Assembly: GCF_900187375.1 (NCBI RefSeq)
Contig: NZ_FYEW01000002.1
Span: 62,001 to 126,000 of the forward strand
DNA length: 64,000 nt
From: Hymenobacter gelipurpurascens
GTDB lineage: Bacteria > Bacteroidota > Bacteroidia > Cytophagales > Hymenobacteraceae
Direction of reading: 5' to 3'
Both the position numbers and the translations under genes were made by a program. Positions 34,829-44,471 of the stretch are shown here, piece by piece. How positions within the stretch are numbered: the first letter of the stretch is position 1; each line of letters opens with the position of its first letter. The notes beneath the pieces are model-generated. The model was not told the DNA's origin. It saw only the letters and a list, made by a program, of their open reading frames with translations, and searched no databases.

Positions 34829-36181
34829 CTACATCCGCTCCCGTACCTGCGTCAGGACGCGCTCCATTTCCTTGCGGACGGTGCTGGTTTCGGCCACGTG
34901 GTTGTTGTTCATGAAGCTGAACGCCAGCAGCCTTCCCGACTTGGTGCGCAGGTAGCCACAGAGATTGTGGTTGTTGGTGAGCGTACCGGTTTTGCCCCAG
35001 AGCCAGGGGCCGCGCGGGTCGCGGTATACACGCTTGAGCGTGCCCTGCCGGCCACCAGCCGCTAGCCAATCCAGCAGGCGCGGCTCCGGCACTTCTGCGT
35101 GCAGGTTAAGCAGCAAGGCTACCAGCGTACGGGGCGTAACCAGGTTCAGGCGCGAGAGGCCCGAGCCATCTACCCAGTGCGGGGCATCGGGCAGGTTGCG
35201 CAGGTAGTTGGCCTGCATACTCCGAATGACGCGGTTAGGGCTCAGCGAGTCGGGGCTTAGGCTGGAGGCACACATCAAAAGCAGCTGCTCCGCCAAGAAA
35301 TTGTCGCTTACGCGCAGCATGCGGCGGTACAAGGAATCGACGGGTAGACCGCGCAGGGTGCGTACGGAGTCCTGGGCACGCAAATGCAGCGCGGCCGGCA
35401 CCACCGGCCGGCGCAACGTATCCTGCAACAGTTGCAGCAACAGAGGGGTGCTGGACCGGAAAGGAGTTTCGTCTATCCAGTTTTTAGGACTGGGAAACAC
35501 GAAAAAGCGGTTTTCCAGCTCCATGCGCCGGACATGGTCTTCGGCAGTATTAGGATATTGAATGGGGGCGGCCTCCGTCAGGGAGCGAAAAAAGCTTGGA
35601 TACACGCGCGGAAGCGGCTGCCCGGCTTTGGCGTAGAAGCGTACGGTGTGCCCATAAATCGGAAACGGGCCACGCTCCGGCTGAAAGTAATAGTTGTAGT
35701 CGTCCCAGGTCCAGCCGGGGCCGTAGGCCACTGCGCACGGCACCGGCGCATAAAACAGCTTTTCGGGCCGGTTTTGCAGAAACGCGAGGGCACGGCCCGA
35801 GGGTATGTCGCCGTGCAGCATGGTAGGGTCGCCGGTGCCCCAGAACAGCAGGCTGTCGGGGCGCACCACGTAGTGCAGACTAGGCAACGAATCGGGGAGC
35901 ATGTGCAGGCCAGCATAAAGGCTGAACAGCTTCATGGTGCTGGCCGGGGTGAAGTACTTGTCTGAGTTCAGCTCATACACCGGCTCTCCGGAAGCCACGT
36001 CCGTCAGGCACACGCCCACACTATGCTGGCGCAGTATCACCGACTCCCGAATCAGTTGATCGAGCCAAAGTGCCCCCACTTTGGGCGTAGCTGGCGGTGC
36101 TTTTTTCTGGGCAAAAACCGGCGCTGCATTTAGGCACCACAGGCCTAGCAACACGCGGGAAAGAAGACGAAAGAACGACAT
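34829..36181 (-). CDS. dacB: D-alanyl-D-alanine carboxypeptidase/endopeptidase (PBP4/DacB type)
   Basis: Periplasmic enzyme that trims peptidoglycan stem peptides. 450 residues with a signal peptide (MSFFRLLSRVLLGLWCLN, cleavage near VFAQ). All three penicilloyl-serine transferase motifs are present: PASTMK (Ser81, Lys84), SDN in VSDNFLAEQ, and KTG in LWGKTGTLTNN. The long insert between the first and second motifs is typical of peptidase family S13. Thirty-one upstream codons are open but lack a signal. The stop codon is inside TAGGCCACC. Confidence 0.9.
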   Translation of the reverse strand: MSFFRLLSRVLLGLWCLNAAPVFAQKKAPPATPKVGALWLDQLIRESVILRQHSVGVCLTDVASGEPVYELNSDKYFTPASTMKLFSLYAGLHMLPDSLPSLHYVVRPDSLLFWGTGDPTMLHGDIPSGRALAFLQNRPEKLFYAPVPCAVAYGPGWTWDDYNYYFQPERGPFPIYGHTVRFYAKAGQPLPRVYPSFFRSLTEAAPIQYPNTAEDHVRRMELENRFFVFPSPKNWIDETPFRSSTPLLLQLLQDTLRRPVVPAALHLRAQDSVRTLRGLPVDSLYRRMLRVSDNFLAEQLLLMCASSLSPDSLSPNRVIRSMQANYLRNLPDAPHWVDGSGLSRLNLVTPRTLVALLLNLHAEVPEPRLLDWLAAGGRQGTLKRVYRDPRGPWLWGKTGTLTNNHNLCGYLRTKSGRLLAFSFMNNNHVAETSTVRKEMERVLTQVRERM

Positions 36182-36381
36182 GAGCGGCAAGCAACAGGCA
36201 AAAACTCCCGCAACTTGGGCAAAAGCTCGGCGGTTTTCAACTGTTGCGGCTGCCGCTAGGCCTATTAAGCGCAAAGCGGTGCTTTTCTGGGAAAGAAAAT
36301 GGGTTCATGATTCTGTGCTAGGGCAACCTCTTGGCTTACAGGGAGTACTTTCTTCTACGCTATCATCTGACGTTGCTTCTT

Positions 36382-37824
36382 ATGTCTATTACCAACGAAC
36401 TACTCAATACCGTACTGCGGCAGGCGGGCCGGGAGGTTTCGCGCAAGGAATTCCTGACGCTGGCCGGCCGAGGCCTGGCCGTGGGCGTAGCCACCAGCAC
36501 GCTGGCCAGTTGCCAGACCGATAGTGGGCCTACCACCGCGGCCACGGCTCCTACTCCTACCACCGGCACCCCCGCCTCCCAAGTAACATCCGCCACTATG
36601 TACACTAGCCCCGACGGACAGAAAATACCTTCCTCCGAAGCCGTATCGCCCCCCGCCAAAGTACCCACTGACCTCAACAAGCCCATTGAACTGGAAGAGT
36701 GGAAGTCCGACGTTGACCCTCAGTCGCCGCCCACTCCTACGCCCCTGCCGCCCGACAAGCGCGTGGGCTACGCCTTGGTAGGCCTAGGCCACCTGACGTT
36801 GGAAGAATTACTGCCGGCTTTTGGCCAAAGCAAAAAGTCGAAGCCGGTGGCGCTGGTCAGTGGCTCGCCGGAGAAACTCAAGAAGGTGGCGCAGCAGTAC
36901 GGCATCAAGCCCGAAAGCTGCTACAGCTACGAAAACTACGACCAGCTCAAGGACAACCCGGAGGTGCAGGTGATTTACATTGTGCTGCCCAACTCCATGC
37001 ACGCCGAGTACACCATCCGGGGCGCGCAGGCGGGCAAACACATTCTCTGTGAGAAGCCCATGGCTAACTCCGCCGCCGAGTGCGAAGCCATGATTGCGGC
37101 CTGTAAAAAAGCGGGCAAAAAGCTCATGGTGGCCTACCGCATCCAATACGAGCCCTACAACCGCGAAGTCCGCCAGATGATCCGCGACAACAAATTCGGC
37201 AAGACGAAATACATCCAGGCGCAGAATAGCCAAAGCTCGGCCAACCCCGACCACTGGCGTCATAAGAAGGCCCTGGCCGGCGGCGGCGCCCTCCCCGATA
37301 TTGGGTTGTATTGCCTGAATACGGCCCGTTTCCTGCTGGGCACCGAGCCAACGGAAGTATCGGCGTATATGCACAGCACGCCCGGCAATCCGCTGTTCAA
37401 GGAGGTAGAGGAAATGATGTCGTGGCAGATGCGCTTTCCCGATGGAATCGTGGTCGATAACATCACGCACTACAACACCCACGACTCGCGCTTTTACCGC
37501 GTGAACTCGGAGCGCGGCTGGATTCACCTCAACAATGCCTACGCCTACAAAGGTCAGGCGCTGCAAACTTCCCACGCCGAAGGCCCGGCCAAACTGGAGA
37601 ATCACATCACGCTGGGCGCCAAAAACCAGTTTGCCACCGAAATGGACCACTTCTCGGAATGCGTACTGGAAGACAAGGCGCCGCACACGCCCGGCGAAGA
37701 AGGCCTTCAGGACCAGCGCATTATGGAAGCCATCTACCAATCGGCCCGCGAAGGCCGCCCCGTGAAGCTACCTGCCGTAAAAGGCACCGACGTATTCCGC
37801 GGCCCCGAGCCCAAACAGGCCTAG
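36382..37824 (+). CDS. Gfo/Idh/MocA family oxidoreductase with export signal
   Basis: 480 residues. The N terminus reads SRKEFLTLAGRGLAVGVATS then LASC, like a Tat-type motif (RK instead of RR) followed by a lipobox, so the enzyme may be exported and lipid-anchored. After a Thr/Pro-rich linker the Rossmann domain has VGYALVGLGHLTLEELLPAF and the conserved HILCEKPMANSAAECEAM. The C-terminal substrate domain has GGGALPDIGLYCLN. NAD(P)-dependent oxidation or epimerisation of a sugar or its derivative is expected; glucose-fructose oxidoreductase is the nearest type. Divergent from dacB. Confidence 0.88.
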   Translation: MSITNELLNTVLRQAGREVSRKEFLTLAGRGLAVGVATSTLASCQTDSGPTTAATAPTPTTGTPASQVTSATMYTSPDGQKIPSSEAVSPPAKVPTDLNKPIELEEWKSDVDPQSPPTPTPLPPDKRVGYALVGLGHLTLEELLPAFGQSKKSKPVALVSGSPEKLKKVAQQYGIKPESCYSYENYDQLKDNPEVQVIYIVLPNSMHAEYTIRGAQAGKHILCEKPMANSAAECEAMIAACKKAGKKLMVAYRIQYEPYNREVRQMIRDNKFGKTKYIQAQNSQSSANPDHWRHKKALAGGGALPDIGLYCLNTARFLLGTEPTEVSAYMHSTPGNPLFKEVEEMMSWQMRFPDGIVVDNITHYNTHDSRFYRVNSERGWIHLNNAYAYKGQALQTSHAEGPAKLENHITLGAKNQFATEMDHFSECVLEDKAPHTPGEEGLQDQRIMEAIYQSAREGRPVKLPAVKGTDVFRGPEPKQA

Positions 37825-37838
37825 ATACCAGTTTCGGC

Positions 37839-37907
37839 AAAACGAGCGGTGGCGGTACGGCCAGTAGAAGTTCAACTCCTACTGGCCGTACCGCCACCGC
37901 TCGTTTT
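37839..37907. terminator. 69-bp perfect palindrome after the oxidoreductase
   Basis: Perfect 29-base arms (left begins AAAACGAGCGGTGGCGGTAC) around an 11-base loop, with A- and T-runs at the ends. Functions as a terminator by position, but the stem is exceptionally long. Here the downstream gene is co-directional. Confidence 0.8.
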
Positions 37908-38287
37908 GTTGGTTCTCTTCTTCGCGAGATTCAGAAAAATCACCCATGATAGCATATCCCAGACGCCCACGCCGTATTTCGCGGCTGTTAGCGGCATGGG
38001 TTGTGATTGGGAAACGCACAACTAGGCACCCCAGCTATGCCTATGAAGCTTCTCGCTGCTGGGAGCATTCAGGTTCCGGCACCCATTTCTCTGCCGGCTT
38101 GCGCTTCTCACAAACTAATTCTTTGCAGAACAAGCCAGCATATTGCTGACTGTCAGCTGCTACCGAATATTAAGTTTGTGTGATTTACTTCACTAACACA
38201 TAGTTTTATCACGTTATTGCCTGCGCGTTAAGCCCTTTTAGAGTGGCCTAGCCATGTCTTTTTTTCACCACTTATCGATGCAGAACT
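37908..38287. other. Gene-free region upstream of the chloroperoxidase-like gene
   Basis: 380 bases without a convincing gene. A 67-codon frame at 37946-38149 has an Arg/Ser-rich, patternless translation and I do not accept it. The stretch 38100-38280 is AT-richer and contains the -7 box at 38171. Confidence 0.5.
38171..38178 (+). promoter_or_regulatory. -7 promoter element for the alpha/beta-hydrolase
   Basis: TAAGTTTG, full TAnnTTTG match, in an AT-rich stretch about 110 bases before the start codon. The nearest upstream TTG (38143) is 25 bases away. Confidence 0.4.
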
Positions 38288-39109
38288 ATGTCTACAATCA
38301 CGGTAAAGGATGGCACTGAAATTTACTACAAAGACTGGGGCACGGGCCAGCCGCTGGTCTTCCATCATGGGTGGCCGTTGTCGAGCGACGACTGGGATGC
38401 GCAACTAATGTTTTTCCTGACCAAAGGCTACCGGGTAATTGCAGCCGACCGCCGTGGGCACGGCCGCTCCACGCAAAGTGCCACTGGTCATGATATGGAT
38501 ACCTACGTGGGCGATATACTTGAGTTAGCCGACCACCTTGATCTGAAAGATGCCGTGCACATTGGCCACTCAACGGGTGGGGGCGTGGCTATTCGCTATG
38601 CCGCGCGTGCTGCTCAGGGCCGCGTGGCGAAGGTCGTCCTCATCAGTGCCGTAACGCCCTTGATGCTACAAACCCCCGCCAACCCAGATGGTGTGCCGAT
38701 GGCAGTATTCGATGAAATCCGCGAGGGCACGGCCACCAACCGCGCGCAATACTTTCAGGATTTTACCATTCCCTTCTATGGCTACAATCGCGAAGGTGCC
38801 CAGATAAAGCAGGGCATCCGCGACAATTGGTGGCGGCAGGGCATGAGCGGCGGAGTCAATGCCCATTATTTTGGCATCGCCGCCTTCTCGGAAACCGATT
38901 TCACCAATGACCTGCAGCAAGTGGATGTCCCAGTGCTGGTGCTGCATGGCGAGGACGACCAGATTGTACCCTTTCCCATCAGCGGCGCCAAGTCAATCAA
39001 GCTACTCAAACACGGCAAGCTGATTTCCTACCCCGGTTTTCCGCACGGCATGCCCGCCACCGAGGCAGCCACTATTAACGCTGACCTGCTGTCCTTTATT
39101 CAGGCGTAG
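38288..39109 (+). CDS. Alpha/beta-hydrolase, cofactor-free chloroperoxidase/esterase-like
   Basis: 273 residues. The family pattern is clear: GTEIYYKDWGTGQPLVFHHG, then DRRGHGRSTQ, nucleophile elbow HIGHSTGGG (Ser95), acid in LHGEDDQIVP and histidine in YPGFPHGMP. These enzymes are usually esterases that can also make peracids and so halogenate in vitro. Cytosolic, no signal peptide. Followed by a terminator and flanked by AT-richer DNA. Confidence 0.92.
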   Translation: MSTITVKDGTEIYYKDWGTGQPLVFHHGWPLSSDDWDAQLMFFLTKGYRVIAADRRGHGRSTQSATGHDMDTYVGDILELADHLDLKDAVHIGHSTGGGVAIRYAARAAQGRVAKVVLISAVTPLMLQTPANPDGVPMAVFDEIREGTATNRAQYFQDFTIPFYGYNREGAQIKQGIRDNWWRQGMSGGVNAHYFGIAAFSETDFTNDLQQVDVPVLVLHGEDDQIVPFPISGAKSIKLLKHGKLISYPGFPHGMPATEAATINADLLSFIQA

Positions 39110-39131
39110 TTCCTGGCCTACTCTCTCTACC

Positions 39132-39176
39132 AGAAATAGTCAGGCTGCTCTAAAACAGAGCGGCCTGACTATTTCT
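39132..39176 (+). terminator. Terminator after the alpha/beta-hydrolase
   Basis: Stem AGAAATAGTCAGGC-GCTCT with its complement, one mismatch and a 5-base loop. About 20 bases after the stop. Confidence 0.75.
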
Positions 39177-39314
39177 ATAAGCGCCTGTTCTACACAAGTC
39201 TAACACGAGCATAAGCCACCTTTCATTTCTCTGTACCTGAGACTCTTACGAAGTATAAACCAGCCGCATTACCGTGAACCTGAACGATTATTTCACACCA
39301 CAATAATCTGATAG

Positions 39315-41045
<1,731 letters not shown>

Positions 41046-41075
41046 ATAGGCCTAGAGAAGTAAATCACCACCACA

Positions 41076-41173
41076 AACGTCATGCTGAGCGGAGTCGAAG
41101 CATCTCTACCTCTGGCTAACCAACTGGCCTAGAGAAGCGGTAGAGATGCTTCGACTCCGCTCAGCATGACGTT
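41076..41173. repeat. Palindromic repeat element (CATGCTGAG family) with TGGCCTAG loop
   Basis: Arms of about 35 bases, nearly perfect: AACGTCATGCTGAGCGGAGT at the left and its complement ending AGCATGACGTT. Loop CCAACTGGCCTAGAGAAGC. Lies 30 bases after pyrG. Confidence 0.9.
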
Positions 41174-41199
41174 CTTTTAGGCGTGCTGCTACTTTTTTT

Positions 41200-41442
41200 A
41201 TGGTGTACACTTTACCTGATTTCACGCTTTTATCGACTGGCACCGACGGAGGGCATTACTACCTATATACCCTAATCACCCATCAAGGTCAACTTAGAAA
41301 GCTGGTCGTGTTTTTTGCCACAAAAGAAGACGAACAAAAAATACAAAAAGCTACTTCAGTTACTGTAGAGGGCAATTTGCAAGATGAAGGGCCACAGCAC
41401 TCCTTGCATTTAAATGATGCGAAGCTATTGGCTTGGAAGTGA
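41200..41442 (+). CDS. Small orphan protein
   Basis: 80 residues (MVYTLPDFTLLSTGTDGGHY...). No signal or membrane segment. The pattern of alternating hydrophobics with charged turns (LYTLITHQGQLRKLVVFFAT, ATSVTVEGNLQDEGP, SLHLNDAKLLAW) suggests a small beta-barrel such as an OB-like fold, but this is only a guess. Codon use is AT-richer than in its neighbours, consistent with a gene acquired or poorly expressed. It starts 27 bases after a repeat element. The next 270 bases up to yidC hold nothing recognisable. Confidence 0.5.
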   Translation: MVYTLPDFTLLSTGTDGGHYYLYTLITHQGQLRKLVVFFATKEDEQKIQKATSVTVEGNLQDEGPQHSLHLNDAKLLAWK

Positions 41443-41711
41443 GGTATACCTACTCCTTCTTTTGTGCCCATTTGTCAGGAAAATGGCACGCTCAATTTCC
41501 TTTCGAAATTATCTGTTCAGGACTTGGACACTCCATTTTGGGTTCACTCATTGTGGATTTGTTTCACCATTCCATCTGACAAAAACGCCGACTCAACAAA
41601 TATTCGCCTGACAAGTCCGACCTTTGCGGGAGTGTCGCCGGATTTTTGACGGGGGCGCGGGGCTACCGCTGGTGGTGGCTTCGATTTTTTTCTCTGTAGG
41701 TACCCTTACTA

Positions 41712-43607
41712 ATGGACAGAAATTCAGCAATCGGCCTGTTTTTGATTTCGGCCTTGCTCATCATCTACCTCTACGTTGTGCCCCGGCCCAAGCCAGGCGA
41801 GGAGACGAAAAAGCCCACGACCACCACAGCCGCCGCTCAAACCGCTGCCACGGCACCCGTTGCCGCCGCCCCGCTAGATTCTGCAGCTGCCGCCCGCACG
41901 TTGGGCGCTTTCGGCGCGGCTGGCGTAGGCTCGGCCCAAACCACGGAGCTGAAAAACGACAATATCACCATCACCTTCTCCTCGAAAGGCGGCCGCGTGG
42001 AGGCTGTTCGGCTGAACCAGTACAAGACTTTCTTCGGCAAGCCCCTGGATTTGCTGGACGCCCAGAGTGCCCAGATCGATACGCGCTTCCGCACCACGGA
42101 TGGCCGCCAGGTAAAGCTCTCCGATCTTTACTTCCGGTCTGAGCCCCAGGGCAACAACGCCGTGCGCTTTGTGGCAGATGTAGCCGGTGGCCAGATTGAG
42201 CAGGTCTATACACTGCCTGCCAACAGCTTCGAGCTTAGCTACAACCTGCGCTTCAACAATCTGGCTAGCGTAGTAACGCAGGAGCCGCTCACGTTCACCT
42301 TCGTCGACCATGTACGGCAGACGGAGCAGGACATGAAGCAGAACCGCAACCACACCACCATCAACCGCTACCTCGTTTCCGGCGACCATACGGCTCTGGC
42401 CGAGGCATCGGAGAAGCCTGAGGAAATCAAAGTAACCGAGCCGCTGAAGTGGGTAGCGCACAAGCACGACTTCTTCGTGGCTGGCATCGTGGCCGATAAC
42501 CAGTTCCAGTCGGGCCAGCTTGATGCTACGGTAAACCTGGAGGACTCCACATTCATCAAAACCCTAAGCAGCACGCTGACCATTCCGGCCGCCGATGTGC
42601 AGCAGGGCAAAGCAAACTTCCGCTTCTACTTCGGCCCCAACTCCTTCAACACGTTGAAGGAAGTAACACCCGGCTTCGACCGCAACGTGTACCTAGGCTG
42701 GGGTATTTTCCGCTGGGTAAACCAGTTTGTGGTGCTGCCCGTGTTCCATGTGCTAGAGAAATTCATCAGCTCCTACGGTATCATCATCGCCCTGCTGGTA
42801 GTCCTGATCAAGCTCGTGACCTGGCCCCTGACCTACAAATCGTATGAGTCGCAGGCCAAAATGAAGGTCCTGAAGCCGGAGATTGATGCCATCAAGGAGA
42901 AGTTTCCGGAGGATCAGATGAAGCAGCAGCAGGAAACCATGAAGCTCTACAACATCATGGGCGTCTCGCCGATGGGTGGCTGTATTCCGCAGCTGCTGAC
43001 CATACCGATTCTGTTCGCGATGTTCCAGTTCTTCCCCAACGCCATTGAGCTGCGTCAGCAGCCATTCCTGTGGGCCCACGACCTGAGCACCTACGACGAC
43101 CTGATTAAGCTGCCCTTCGCGCTGCCGTTCCTGGGTAGCCATATCAGCCTCTTTACGCTGCTGATGACGCTCTCGACGCTGGCCATGACCTACCAGAGCA
43201 ACCAGAACAACCCAGCTGCCATGCAGGGTCCGATGAAGTTCTACAGCTACCTGATGCCGCTGGTATTCTTCTTCGTGCTAAACAGCTTCTCATCTGGCCT
43301 GACCTGGTATTACCTGATTTCCAACTTGGTAACCCTGGCCCAGCAGGCCATTACGCGCCGCTTCGTGGATGACACGAAAGTGCGCGCCAAGCTGGAAGCT
43401 AACAAGGTGAAGAACAAGGACAAGAAGCCCGGTGGCTTCTCGGCCCGCCTCCAGGATGCCATGAAGGCCGCTCAGGAAAAGGAAACCCAAACCCGCAAAG
43501 GCGGCCGCCCCGCCCTCGATGCGGATACTGACGGCTCGGATGCGGATTCTGACACGGGCGCTTCGGATGTATCGCCGAAGAAACCGCGCAAGACCCGCCG
43601 TTCGTAA
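41712..43607 (+). CDS. yidC: Membrane protein insertase YidC
   Basis: Inserts and folds inner-membrane proteins, alone or with SecYEG. 631 residues. TM1 (AIGLFLISALLIIYLYVVP) is followed by an Ala/Thr-rich linker and a large periplasmic beta-domain (to about residue 330). The conserved insertase core has VLIKLVTWPLTYKSYESQAK (the hydrophilic-groove Arg is replaced by Lys-rich context as in many homologues), MGVSPMGGCIPQLLTIPILF and LMPLVFFFVLNSFSSGLTWYY. The tail is basic (KKPRKTRRS), suitable for ribosome contact. Complete. Confidence 0.96.
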   Translation: MDRNSAIGLFLISALLIIYLYVVPRPKPGEETKKPTTTTAAAQTAATAPVAAAPLDSAAAARTLGAFGAAGVGSAQTTELKNDNITITFSSKGGRVEAVRLNQYKTFFGKPLDLLDAQSAQIDTRFRTTDGRQVKLSDLYFRSEPQGNNAVRFVADVAGGQIEQVYTLPANSFELSYNLRFNNLASVVTQEPLTFTFVDHVRQTEQDMKQNRNHTTINRYLVSGDHTALAEASEKPEEIKVTEPLKWVAHKHDFFVAGIVADNQFQSGQLDATVNLEDSTFIKTLSSTLTIPAADVQQGKANFRFYFGPNSFNTLKEVTPGFDRNVYLGWGIFRWVNQFVVLPVFHVLEKFISSYGIIIALLVVLIKLVTWPLTYKSYESQAKMKVLKPEIDAIKEKFPEDQMKQQQETMKLYNIMGVSPMGGCIPQLLTIPILFAMFQFFPNAIELRQQPFLWAHDLSTYDDLIKLPFALPFLGSHISLFTLLMTLSTLAMTYQSNQNNPAAMQGPMKFYSYLMPLVFFFVLNSFSSGLTWYYLISNLVTLAQQAITRRFVDDTKVRAKLEANKVKNKDKKPGGFSARLQDAMKAAQEKETQTRKGGRPALDADTDGSDADSDTGASDVSPKKPRKTRRS

Positions 43608-43620
43608 TTCTGGATAGCGC

Positions 43621-43660
43621 AAAAAAGCCCTTTCTGCTACTGTAGAAAGGGCTTTTTCTT
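43621..43660 (+). terminator. Terminator after yidC
   Basis: Stem AAAAAAGCCCTTTCTNC and complement GAAAGGGCTTTTT around a short loop, 14 bases after the yidC stop. Confidence 0.88.
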
Positions 43661-43871
43661 TGGTGGCCATTTTCCTGCCGCCTTTTGCTTAGCTGTATCC
43701 TAATGACGTGGCCAAGTAGTGGCCTAGAAGCTCACAGGAGTTCGTGATTCTTCTCTGCCTGCCACTGCTAGGCCACTCCGGCATGCGGTAGGCCACTTGG
43801 CTACTCAGCCAGATTGGTTTCCGGCGTGGTTTTTGGCTTTCTTGGCTTGCACTTCCATTCCCTCCTTTCCT

Positions 43872-44390
43872 ATGCGCCTGTTCTTTGCCCCTCTCCTGTT
43901 GGCCGTCTTGCTGAGTGCCTGCGCCGTGGAAGCCCAACAGCCTACCAAGTCACATGCAACCAAGCAAAAAGCAAAGCCGATGAAGCCGAAAACTGCTGCC
44001 AAAGCTTCCGTTGCTGCTGAGCCGGTTATCGTGTTTCGCCGGACGCCCTGCTACGGCACCTGCCCGCATTATGAGGCCACTATTTACCCTGATGGTCGCG
44101 TGCAATACGAAGGCCTGCAGTATGCCCCGGTAGAAGGCAAGCGGGAGTTCAAGCTCCCGATGGCGGTGGTAAACCAGATCAAGCAGGACGCGGATCAAAT
44201 CGGCTTTTTTCAGATGAAAGAGCACTACCCCACGCGGTTTACCGATATGCCTTCCACCTTCCTCACCATCCGGAGGACCGATGGCACAATGAAGCTAGTG
44301 CAGGCCGAGGACAGCATACCGCCGTCCTTACAAAAGCTCTTCGACTACATTCACGCAGAAGTAGTAAAAGGCCTAGGCGTAACTAAATAG
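43872..44390 (+). CDS. DUF6438-containing lipoprotein
   Basis: 172 residues with a lipoprotein signal (MRLFFAPLLLAVLLSACAV, Cys17). A Lys/Ala-rich linker leads to the DUF6438 core: FRRTPCYGTCPHYEATIYPD with its cysteine pair, then VQYEGL, FFQMKEHYPTRFTDMPSTFL. Function unknown; the two cysteines may be redox-active or pair with each other. The frame is open 25 codons upstream, but the lipobox fixes the start. Convergent with an ABC substrate-binding gene across a perfect palindrome. Confidence 0.82.
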   Translation: MRLFFAPLLLAVLLSACAVEAQQPTKSHATKQKAKPMKPKTAAKASVAAEPVIVFRRTPCYGTCPHYEATIYPDGRVQYEGLQYAPVEGKREFKLPMAVVNQIKQDADQIGFFQMKEHYPTRFTDMPSTFLTIRRTDGTMKLVQAEDSIPPSLQKLFDYIHAEVVKGLGVTK

Positions 44391-44414
44391 TGGCCTAGGA
44401 GTTGATAAAAACAG

Positions 44415-44452
44415 AAAAGGGTGGCCTAGACTGCAGTCTAGGCCACCCTTTT
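44415..44452. terminator. 38-bp perfect palindrome containing two TGGCCTAG words
   Basis: AAAAGGGTGGCCTAGACTGC at the left pairs perfectly with its complement at the right, so the whole 38 bases are self-complementary with TGGCCTAG / CTAGGCCA as the inner stem. Flanking A- and T-runs make it a two-way terminator between convergent genes. Confidence 0.85.
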
Positions 44453-44471
44453 GCTTGCTATCCGATGATGG

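Noticed and set aside
36808..37740. Open frame of 310 codons on the minus strand
   Set aside because: Shadow of the Gfo/Idh/MocA gene.
37946..38149. Possible 67-residue protein
   Set aside because: Arg/Ser-rich without pattern, no promoter in front, and located between a terminator and the next promoter.
41414..41649. Two overlapping small frames before yidC
   Set aside because: They overlap the end of the orphan gene and each other, and the translations show no signal, domain or codon pattern of a real gene.
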